DNA of 64,000 bases, from contig AP026124.1 of assembly GCA_030295235.1 (NCBI GenBank), positions 620,001-684,000 on the forward strand. Reading direction: 5' to 3'. The translations under genes were made by a program, and so were the position numbers. Numbering within the stretch: the stretch's first letter is position 1; the number at the start of each line of letters is the position of its first letter. This document shows positions 56,166 through 64,000 of the stretch, in pieces. The DNA comes from Fistulifera solaris (lineage: Eukaryota; Bacillariophyta; Bacillariophyceae; Naviculales; Stauroneidaceae). The notes beneath the pieces are model-generated. The model was given only the letters and a program-made list of their open reading frames with translations. It ran no database searches and was not told the DNA's origin.

Positions 56166-56940
56166 ATGTCTTGGAAAGCGGGATTGTCACGCTACTTGCC
56201 GAGCTTGCGATTTTTCGCTTGCCCCAATAGCCCCTCGTCGCGAGGTGTCATGTAAGAACTTTCACAAATTGCTGCTGCTCGTTCAACGGTAGCCGTGTCC
56301 ACTCCTCACATAATTATTTGCTGTGGTCGTCTCATCACACGAAAGGCAATACTATGTAAAGAATTACGATGAACTGAAATTGCTGAACCCCAATTTCCCT
56401 TTAATGATGCGCACGGTGGAGAACGCGATGCCGGCGGTTACCACCGAGCTCGAATGGACAATGGATGATCTCTTTCGCTTCATGATTCAGACCGGCCGTT
56501 TCCGTGATAACAATGGGACCATTTCTGAGGCACGCGTGGAAGCCGCGAAGGCATATCTAAGCACTGACTGGAAGAAAATGGCAGTCGAACGGTGGAAGTC
56601 TCCTGGATTCGATCCAGAGAGACCCTACCTGGATGAAGATGAGCCGGAATGGAAAGACAACGCTCAAATTAAAAGTGATCTTGCTACGTACTTTAACATG
56701 AAAAGCGCCATAAAAGAGCAGCTTGATATTATCAAGAGTGGTCCTAACGACGAATTCACCCGCGCAGAGAATGCTCTTCTCATGTGCCAACGAGTTGACC
56801 TGTGGTGTGCTGGACCCAAAGAAGTCGAACGAGCAGTACAACATCTTTACAAGCTTGGTCGTAAGTTGAATGAGCGCGAAGTGGATTACCCTGCTTTCAT
56901 CGCGGAGTTTTACCCTGGAGTCGATGACATGGCAGCTTAA
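56166..56940 (+). CDS. NDUFA2: Complex I NDUFA2/B8-like subunit with a C-terminal extension
   Basis: Two exons, 56166-56251 and 56346-56940, around a 94-nt intron, give 226 residues. Residues 1-70 match the thioredoxin-like L51/S25/CI-B8 domain of NDUFA2: LRFFACPNSPSSRGVM, then YYVKNYDELKLLNPNFPLMM. NDUFA2 is normally about 99 residues and sits on the complex I matrix arm. Here a further 130 helical residues (FRFMIQTGRFRDNNGTISEA .. VDYPAFIAEFYPGVDDM) follow with no break. I do not recognise the extension. It could be a second small complex I subunit fused on or a lineage-specific addition. Confidence 0.75.
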
Positions 56941-57184
56941 ATTGAGTGCCGTATAAACCCGAAGGAATAGTTTTTAATTCATTAATCTGTTCCCGTTTGT
57001 CCTTCAAAGGGTGGCTAAAAGGAAAAAGATGATGTACGGATCGTGTCTCCTTATGTATGATGTTTTTTTGAATATTTTGGTTATTTTTGGTCGATTACAA
57101 ATAACAAGGAATACTGAGCAACAAACAGAAAGGGAGTTTTAAACAGAAAGGGAGTTTTTCTTTCACAACTCCGCATGGATCTAT

Positions 57185-58004
57185 TCATCCAGATCGAATA
57201 CCCCCAATAAACCCAGCCGCGAAACCCGAACCTGACGGCAAATTGTATGTCAATACCTCCATCAACTTGTCGTAGGCCAGTTGTCCATCACCGCGATCTA
57301 TCTTTCCGTCCTTATTCATATCAAAGAATCCTTCTACTTCTTCTCGCAATTTTCCATGATTGACTGTGATGTATCCTTGGTTTGCTAGTGTTTGCAAGCC
57401 TATGAATCCCAAGCCTTTGTTTATAGAAGATACCAACGCAGACGATTGGACAAAGAGAATGTCAATTTACGACACATGTAAGTCGTTTCAATGATCTGAA
57501 CAAATGTCAAACGTACCAAAAATGAGCCCCGCAGCTTTTCCGACCTTTTTCATTGCAAAACCAGAGCAGTAACCTGAAATGAACCCGTACGAGACTTCTG
57601 TGGGGAGTCCTGTGTCAATGGCGCTTTGCACCTAGCATTGTATTGCAAAGTGAAGGATTCAAAAAGTGGGAATAGATAACATATTAGTACTCATCGTCAA
57701 GACTAATCTTTTCAACATTATCAATTTCGCGTACCTTTTGTCCTGCAGTAACAGCCAAATCGTCCCAGAATGATCCAGTCGGAAAATGCGCGATTTTGTT
57801 GAAGTCGAGTGATACTTGTTCCTCTTTCTTTTCCTCCTTAGGGATGACTTTATTTCTCGAAAACCATCCACCAAACATTCCCCTACTTTCCTGGCAAAGA
57901 GTGTTGGATTCATTGTTGGAATAGTAGCCAATCATCGTTGCCCCAGTCATCCAGACCATTTGTCGTTGCAGGTGCATTTGATTGAAAGCGAATCGAGAAA
58001 GCAT
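57185..58004 (-). CDS. FUN14-domain protein with an EF-hand
   Basis: Exon 1, 58004-57735, ends VTAGQK. Exon 2, 57631-57517, reads VQSAIDTGLPTEVSYGFISG and YCSGFAMKKVGKAAG, the FUN14 membrane domain. Exon 3, about 57436-57185, has GFIGLQTLANQGYITVNHGK, then an EF-hand loop DMNKDGKIDRGDG inserted where FUN14 proteins have a short linker, and a glycine-rich C-terminal helix. Introns are 57632-57734 (103 nt) and about 57437-57516; the second lacks an AG at the needed place, probably a base error. FUN14 proteins sit in the mitochondrial outer membrane and act in mitophagy or lipid handling. The start may lie at ATG 58095 in a shifted frame. Confidence 0.75.
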
Positions 58005-58708
58005 CCTTTGAAGACGATTGTTGATTTGCCGCGAGCTGTTCTGTGGCGTTCAAGAAATAGGGACGATACACAATGACGTCTGATATCGTTTTCAATAATC
58101 TTTATTGTGATAAGTTTTCCTTAGACACTGACACGAACCTTTTGCTTTCCAATAATTCGTCTTCAAGCGCTCTACCGCATTGCCGCAGAAGAATTGTTTT
58201 GTGACGTCGTGTGTCATTGTAGACGTAGTACTCGTGACAGAAATCCAGTCGTGGTGAAAATCGGACAAAACTTTGGACGGGAGACGGGAAGCTTATGACG
58301 TCAAAAAATGACGTATTCATTGCAAATGCTGTCTCACCATGATTCCTTACCAGTGGCAGTGGCAGCATGAAATTACGGAAGAAAAGTATGGAGTATACCA
58401 GTACAAGCACCGGTACCGGTACCGTACCTCAAGGATGAAAGAAACACCGAAGCGGACAACATTTTTTACTTCGTGACTCGTGACTAAAATCTAGTCGTGG
58501 GTCTTGGTAAAAAAATAAATGTTTCGTTAACGTCGTTGTTTAACCTTGACCTTACCGTAATCACGAATCACTGTCGATTTTTTGCCGACGCAATAGATCA
58601 GAAATTGCAGTGCGTATCGTAGTACGTACGGGCATTCGCTTTTTCCTGCAATAGTGAGCTTGTTATATAGCATAATCGACATCTTGCACACTTCTGTTAT
58701 CAACCAAC
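58005..58708. other. Divergent spacer
   Basis: No supported gene. A 102-codon minus frame at 58102-58410 begins in an A/T-rich GGTACC tract and looks random. Confidence 0.4.
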
Positions 58709-59641
58709 ATGTTTGCTCTTTCTCGCGCATCTGTTCGCAGCGTCTCTCGCTCGGCTCTCCGAAGGTGAGACATCATACTCGCTTGGCATCCGTTTTTCTC
58801 TTTTTTCCCCGTCCACTCATCCTGTCGTTCGTCACTTTTCGCCCTTAAACAGTTTCGCAGCTGTCCAAACGGCTGATAAGCACACGTTGATCTTGGTTCG
58901 TCACGGAGAATCCACATGGAACTTGGAAAACAAATTCACCGGTTGGTATGACTGTCCCTTGAGCGATAAAGGACACGAAGAGGTGAAGGAGGCGGGTCGT
59001 TTGATCAAGGCGGAAGGATTGTCAGCGGATATCGCCTTCACGTCGCTTCTGCAACGTGCCATTCGAACTCTCTGGCATGTGCTAGAGCAAACCGGACTCA
59101 TGTGGATTCCTGTTCACAAAGCGTGGGAGTTGAATGAACGTCATTACGGTGCTTTGCAGGGATTGGATAAGCAGGAGACTGTTAACAAGTACGGCAAAGA
59201 TCAGGTTCTCGTATGGAGACGTAGTTACGATATTCCGCCCCCGACGGTGGATAAAAGCAGTCCTCATCATCCCTCCAACGATCCTCGTTACGCGGGTTTG
59301 ACTTTCCCGAGGAATTCACGGAATCCCTCGCCACAACCCTCGACCGCGTTGTTCCCTTCTGGAATAAGACCGTTGTGCCTGAAATCAAGAGCGGTAAAAC
59401 TGTGATGATTGCTGCTCACGGAAACTCTCTCCGCGCTTTGGTCAAACACTTGGATGGCATCGACGAGGCGACTATTGCTGAGCTCAATATTCCCACTGGT
59501 ACTCCCTTGATCTACGAGCTGGATGATAACTTGAAGCCCATTCCGCAAGTTGGAGCTATTGCTCCTTTGCAAGGGCGTTATTTGGGTGACCAAGATGCTA
59601 TTCGTGCTCGAATTGAGGGTGTCAAAAATCAAACCAAGTAA
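58709..59641 (+). CDS. PGAM: Phosphoglycerate mutase, 2,3-BPG-dependent type, organelle-targeted
   Basis: Two exons, 58709-58764 and 58853-59641, around an 88-nt intron, give about 281 residues. Exon 1 ([19 protein letters not shown]) is an amphipathic, Arg/Ser-rich mitochondrial presequence. The core starts [20 protein letters not shown] with the phosphohistidine in RHGE, then [15 protein letters not shown] and the second catalytic His in [16 protein letters not shown]. It interconverts 3- and 2-phosphoglycerate. Diatoms keep lower glycolysis in mitochondria, which fits. The frame breaks near 59298-59301; one extra base gives [17 protein letters not shown]. Confidence 0.92.
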
Positions 59642-60475
59642 AGCGTTTTGTTTCATGATAGGTTCTTTGTTCTAGCTCGTTTTCTTCCTGATTTACAGAT
59701 CAAATTGTTGCTGTTTGTTTATCCTAGAACGCAATAAACTCGTACTCCGTAACATATCCTTATAATTTATGATTGAACTACAGTCGTGGAATCATCGTAA
59801 CCTTACGACCGACACTCTCGAGAGAGCTATAGGTGAATACCGAAGACTATGATCTCATACGCAAGAATTTTCGACGCAAAGAGTCAAGCGTGTATTTCCA
59901 ATGTCTGAAGGTGTTATATGATAGGTAAGACAAACATAGCTTTCGATGCTGGCTGAACAAATAATGGAGTTGGGTAGCATTCTGGCTCGGAAGGAAGCAT
60001 GCTCGTGACTGAAATACAGTCGTGAATGGTAAACATTGAAGACACAACGATTTTCAAGGCTTTTTGACGCAAAGAGTCAAGTGTGTATCTTCCAATGTCA
60101 CTGAAGGTGATAAACAAGTTTAGTTTCCATGCTAGCTGGTTTGATACCAACAAAAGTATCCGGTTTGGCCTTTCGTAAAGCACAATACTTGTTATATGTT
60201 TTGCTCGTAAGGTTCGCGCTATTGTTGGGATTGCTACGCTAAGGTTAAGGTTTAGGTTTGATAGGCGTTTATTGATTATTGAGTCGTCGTCGAAGACCTA
60301 TTTGCGGAAAAGTTCATCGACGAAGATGCACACAGATGACGAGAGAGTTGATACTGTACCCCAGTTGCGAACTCTGACTTGCTAGTTTAGACTTCCTATT
60401 CACACACAATTATCAGTTATTCTTGTGTTGAATCAAACGTTTTAGAGTTGGATTAACTGAGCGGATAAACGCAAC
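59642..60475. other. Intergenic with a degenerate direct repeat
   Basis: No gene. GACGCAAAGAGTCAAG occurs at about 59873 and 60066 with flanking similarity (next entry). Confidence 0.5.
59770..60140. repeat. Degenerate direct repeat, unit about 190 bp
   Basis: Two copies share TACAGTCGTG, GACGCAAAGAGTCAAG, GTGTAT and CCAATGTC..TGAAGGTG in the same order, about 190 bp apart. They are diverged and have no terminal inverted repeats, so they are not an obvious transposon. Confidence 0.55.
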
Positions 60476-61350
60476 ATGGCAGCTTGCTCTCGATCGGTGT
60501 ACCCTCCAGCGGTCGTCAAGGCCGTGCAGCGCCAAATGAAGAAACGTCAGATGGGGCCAACATCGATTCCCAAGTCTCTGGAATTGAAAGAATGTATGGA
60601 AAAGACAAATTTGAAAGATGTAGTGGTAAGTTGACACTTGATTAATTGTTGGTAATGTATTGAATGATAATCTCATCGCTCTCCGATCAGTTGATTGAAG
60701 TCAAAACCGATAAGGCAACGAAGCATGTGGACGAAGTAGATGTGCTTCGGGGACAGGAAGTCATTAAACGTCATACGGGGAAGAACGGGGCCTTTTGTTT
60801 CGTCGTTCGGCGACCAGGTAAGAACATAATGTCTATATACTTTCAAGAAAACTCGGCAACTCACAATTATGTTTTCACGGATTGCATAGGATGATTCTAC
60901 TGCCGCGAGCAGGCACTCACACTGTCTGTCCTCGCGGCTATTTATCCGGAAGTCTTCGAGGGGTTTCAGATCTTTGGGATTATCAAGGAGACGGGGGTGG
61001 ATGATGAAGGTTTGGTAGAATTTGTTGACAAATACTTTGATTTCCCTCTTTACTGCGACAAAACATTTTCATTTTACCGAGCTCTGGGTGATCGAAAAAT
61101 TGGAATCAAAGATATTCTCAATCCTCTATCTCTTATCGGGATCTTATGCGATTCGATTAAACGCGTGGTAGAAAAGTCGGTTGATGGGAATTTTTACGGC
61201 GAAGGAATTGTCCAAGGGGGATACATTATTTTCAATAAAGATGGAAAGCCACAATGCATGTACCAGGAACAAACGGGTGTGGATATTCGTGTGACGGAAC
61301 TTGTTGCAGCACTCGATGCTGTTCGCGGTAACACGGCTACAAAGGGATAG
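60476..61350 (+). CDS. SELU: Selenoprotein U (PRXL2/SelU family) with in-frame UGA
   Basis: Three exons, 60476-60625, 60691-60817 and 60890-61350 (introns of 65 and 72 nt), give 245 residues with one in-frame TGA at 60892-60894. The TGA follows RRPG and precedes FYCREQALTLSVLAAIYP. In the thioredoxin-like PRXL2 family this place is RPG-C-x-x-C-RE, so TGA replaces the first Cys of CxxC, as in known SelU proteins with Sec (UxxC). The rest matches the family: FGIIKETGVDDEGL, FPLYCDKTFSFYRALGDRK, and GEGIVQGGYIIFNKDGK. No base is missing at the splice, unlike broken genes nearby. It is a redox protein, probably cytosolic, with no targeting peptide. See the SECIS candidate. Confidence 0.85.
60892..60894 (+). 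other. SELU: Selenocysteine UGA codon
   Basis: TGA in frame between exon-3 codons GGA and TTC, aligned with the first Cys of the CxxC of PRXL2 proteins. The frame is open on both sides, to the stop at 61348-61350. Confidence 0.8.
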
Positions 61351-61579
61351 ATGAGCTAAAACAAAAGCGGCATGAATGACGGTGAAGTCGGTTATAAGCA
61401 GCCTAGCAATCGGCTTTCTTGAAAAAATGACGCAAAATCATTTCAACTTGACCAGATACTGGGTATAGACACAGCTCCAGAAAATTTTGAGAAAGAATGG
61501 AAAGAATTCTACCCAGACTACTTAATTTTACAGGCTACTCGCACACAAAGCGGTGCCGTTATTTATTTCTTGGAAAGGA
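61351..61579. other. 3' region of SelU, convergent spacer
   Basis: Holds the SECIS candidate and then AT-rich sequence before the JmjC stop. Confidence 0.4.
61375..61445 (+). promoter_or_regulatory. Candidate SECIS element
   Basis: About 30 bases after the SelU stop. A 5' TGA (61383-61385) and a 3' TGA (61420-61422) flank a stem of 7 to 9 pairs, GTCGGTT at 61387-61393 with AATCGGC at 61408-61414, all pairs counting G-U. The loop ATAAGCAGCCTAGC has the unpaired AA (61396-61397) about 10 nt after the first TGA. Below, GAATGA (61374-61379) could pair with TCATTTC (61438-61444). These are the eukaryotic SECIS parts. The 3' side has a 5-nt bulge, so the fold is a candidate only. Confidence 0.55.
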
Positions 61580-62852
61580 TTAAACGGTTCGCTGTACTTT
61601 GCGTTTCCAATGATGCTCTTCCTCTTTTTGTTGATTGGCGAGAACTTCGTATTTCATTTGGAATTGGTCTCTAGCGTTCATTGCCCGGGCACGTTCCGCC
61701 AAATGAGGATACTCGTCGTCTAGCTTACACAATAGTTTCCACGCCATGCGCTTTCGTCCCGTTCGAGTCTCAATCCAAACGCGATCAAAGTTGCGAGGAG
61801 AGCAAAAGTTTTGTGTAACGCCCACCGTATCAGTCAAGTTGAGAACAGCACTATCAAAAAAGACCAAAATGAAGCATGAGAATCAACAACACCATATAAT
61901 CAAATGACACAAATCTCGTGTTTGAACACTTACTGCCACCATCCACTGGGAATGAAAACGGTTTCCCCGGAATTCTGTGTAAATTCATAGCAAGCAAAAC
62001 CTCGGTACTCGTCCATGTGCTGACATGCTGCCGCTTTGTGCTTGATTCGATCGAGAATAAAGGTGAAATAATGAACGGCTTCATCATCTTCATTGGACGT
62101 AATCAAGCCTTTTCCTTTCACGATGCGTTTGGGAACATGAGGAGGGAAAAGTACCCACCTCTTTGCCCATGAATTAAAGTATTCCATGCACTGGTTCCCA
62201 AGGGATCGATATGAACGGTTGTTCCCGAACGCTTGGGTCCAACGAGAAACCATCGATACGGCGGGCGTCGGGACTCGGAAACGAACCGAAATAGATCATC
62301 CCGAAAGTACGAAGGGACTTGATAATCGGTTAAAATGCGCTTGGCGTACTTGTCCTCGTCGAAATTGGAATCGAATATATAGAGTGGCGAGTCATCTTTA
62401 TTGTTTCGGAGATACTCCAGAAAATATTTCAATCTGACTTTGACTTTATGGCCATCATCATCCTCCCCGCACTTTAATTTGCGGTTTTGCAACTCTTCAT
62501 CTTTGGTTAATGCTTCCAAATCCCAACTGGCCACCGCAGGCCATGGTTCGGTCCTTTCCGCTGAATCGTAACCTTCCGGAATGCCTTTGATGACGCACGG
62601 AATTTCCTTGGCTTCATAATGTTCGAAGAAATCTTCCTTAGTCAATGTCCGGGCATCGAGAATAGCGGGAATGTCGACCGGGGCATTTTCGTCGGATGGA
62701 ATAAAATGTTCGTATTGTCGGTGTTCATCGGTCAGCGACTCGAGATAGCGGGGAAACTTTTCGGCCATGCCATCCACTTCCCAGTTTCGAAGACTCGGTC
62801 GATGGAGGCGTTTGGCCTCTTCTATTGATTTTTTCCAGTTTTCTGTTGTCAT
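61580..62852 (-). CDS. JMJD6-like JmjC oxygenase
   Basis: About 396 residues from ATG 62852 (an ATG at 62942 adds 30). The JmjC core shows the iron ligands HxD in TTVHIDPLGTSAWNTLIHG, the 2-oxoglutarate-side GQKRWVLFPP, and the third ligand His in SGWWHAVLNLTDTVGVTQNF. The His codon is split CA|T by an 83-nt intron (61851-61933). The pattern (HIDPLGTSAWN, GWWHAVLNL..T.A/GVTQNF) is that of JMJD6 and its plant and protist relatives, Fe(II)/2-oxoglutarate lysyl hydroxylases or demethylases. A frame break at plus-strand TTT 62162-62164 is fixed by one added base. The basic tail WKRKVQRTV could aid nuclear location. Confidence 0.85.
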
Positions 62853-63453
62853 GAGAGGAGATCTTACTGTACACGTTCGTTGATTAAAAGTTGCTGGCGG
62901 CCCGTCGGCGGATGGTAAGTCGGACAAGGACAAACTGAGCAAAGTAGGGAAAGGAGACTTCCAAAGGTACGGCTCTAGCGAATGAGAAATATCGACACTT
63001 TGTAGTCTCTTTCAAGTGTGATGTCTCAGATGATAAAATACTACAGGGTATGAAATAATGAGGCGAAAGTCCAACAAGGTGATGATGAATGGCAACGATG
63101 AAAATGACTTCGGATTTTCGTTCCTCAATAAATAAACGGCATTCGGCATTCGGCCATCGTCATCGAGGGACGAGGGATAATTTCTCGTCAAGGGATCGGG
63201 CTATTTGCAACAGCCACTCATCAGAAACGTTTTTGACGTCACACTCACATAGCTTATGGCTCTCATCTTGGGCCTTTTTAACGTCGTACCAGGTGCAGAC
63301 GATTGGCCTGAATCTGAAAGGCGTCGGACGAGATTTTTGATTTTTTTTTGTTTTTCGGAAATCTTTTGCGATGAGTTTGCTGCATGCCCCCATCAACTGG
63401 TGTATGGACGCCTTGATTGCATCAATTTGACAAACGAATCGCCTTCATTCAAC
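62853..63453. other. Divergent promoter region
   Basis: Spacer between the JmjC gene and the membrane-protein gene. No supported ORF. Confidence 0.45.
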
Positions 63454-64000
63454 ATGGTATTAGCACTGATCGGTACTGGAGTGGTATGTTAAGGGAAATC
63501 GGTTCGAAGCGACAACGACTCCTCGCTTCTTTCACTCGCTCATTCGTTTCTTCCGTCTCCCCTTTAGGCACTCGGCATCGTTCATGTTTTGACAGGCCCT
63601 GATCATCTCTCGGCACTCGCGACACTGAGCGCGAATAATGACAGTCATACAGCTTTCTTTCTTGGTGTGCGATGGGGAGTCGGTCACTCTACCGGTCTTC
63701 TAACAGTTGGGGTAGTCTTCATATTAATGTCACTTTCGTCGAATCAAGAAACCATTGAGATTCCCGAAGGCGTTTCACACTTTTTCGAATCCATCGTAGG
63801 AATATTCATGATCTTATTAGGTATTTACGGAATTCGACGTGCGCATCATCGTAAAAAATACGGAATTGTTGTCGGATCGAGATGGGTTAACACGTGTCGC
63901 AATGCAGGAGGACTGGGATGCCTCCGTCATTCGATCACGTGCGGGCGAAGGAGCTGTAGATGACGACGAACAAAACAATCGTGATGAAGACGAACAAAAG
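63454..64000 (+). CDS. UreH/NicO-like integral membrane protein (runs off window)
   Basis: Exon 1, 63454-63483 (MVLALIGTGV), joins exon 2 from 63568 through an 84-nt intron. Exon 2 has VLTGPDHLSALATLSANN, a histidine/aspartate motif like the HVLTGPDH of UreH/NicO-type transporters, then two membrane helices (HSTGLLTVGVVFILMSLS; FFESIVGIFMILLGIYGI) and an HHRKK cluster. The family includes nickel/cobalt permeases and urease accessory membrane proteins; the metal here is inference. A frame break near 63876-63888 leads into an acidic tail (AVDDDEQNNRDEDEQK) that continues past the window end. Confidence 0.65.

Noticed and set aside
58102-58410. 102-codon minus-strand frame starting hydrophobic
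   Set aside because: Starts inside a GGTACC-rich tract and has random composition after residue 25.

Overview
This is nuclear DNA of a photosynthetic stramenopile, most likely a pennate diatom close to Phaeodactylum. The support is short GT..AG introns (mostly 45-105 nt), dense genes on both strands, a plastid IspH whose signal peptide ends in a diatom-type A-F cleavage motif, diatom-like HSF and CXC regulators, and GGTACC-rich intergenic tracts. There are no prokaryotic operons, phages, CRISPR arrays or rRNA genes.

Layout. 0.5-7 kb: ADP/ATP carrier, an unrecognised nuclear-type protein, a CXC (TSO1/LIN54) regulator with an F-box-like tail, and a small unrecognised locus. 8.5-16.6 kb: exocyst Sec10, two tandem RanBP2 zinc-finger/coiled-coil paralogues, a CtIP/Sae2 end-resection domain overlapping the second one, and GatC. 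17-25 kb: an LRR-like protein, linker histone H1, PEN-2 of gamma-secretase, an ankyrin protein and an ornithine-cyclodeaminase family enzyme. 25-38 kb: a repeat-rich nuclear-type protein, a TPR co-chaperone-like protein, an HSF-like protein and cytosolic LeuRS. 38-48 kb: an HPt phosphotransfer protein, AMPK-gamma/SNF4, an LRR protein, a truncated enoyl-CoA hydratase, PEX2, BCAT, a secreted or plastid cyclophilin, a GPATCH4-like protein and a heat-shock factor. 49-64 kb: plastid IspH, a p47/UBX cofactor, cohesin Rad21, a complex I NDUFA2-like subunit, a FUN14/EF-hand protein, phosphoglycerate mutase, a selenoprotein U, a JMJD6-like JmjC oxygenase and a UreH-like membrane protein that runs off the window.

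Two cross-cutting observations matter most. First, the PRXL2/SelU gene (60476-61350) has an in-frame TGA exactly where the family has the first Cys of CxxC, with a SECIS-like hairpin just downstream, so it reads as a selenoprotein. Second, about twenty otherwise well-conserved genes are broken by single-base frame changes, mostly in short homopolymers. Each is restored by adding or removing one base, and neighbouring genes are intact. This is best read as residual assembly indels, not pseudogenes, so genes split across two frames are annotated here as single genes.

The genes are independent housekeeping, signalling and chromatin genes and show no shared pathway. The most unusual gene structures are the cyclophilin with consecutive 13-nt and apparent 3-nt microexons, histone H1 with a 15-nt microexon, and the zinc-finger/CtIP overlap.
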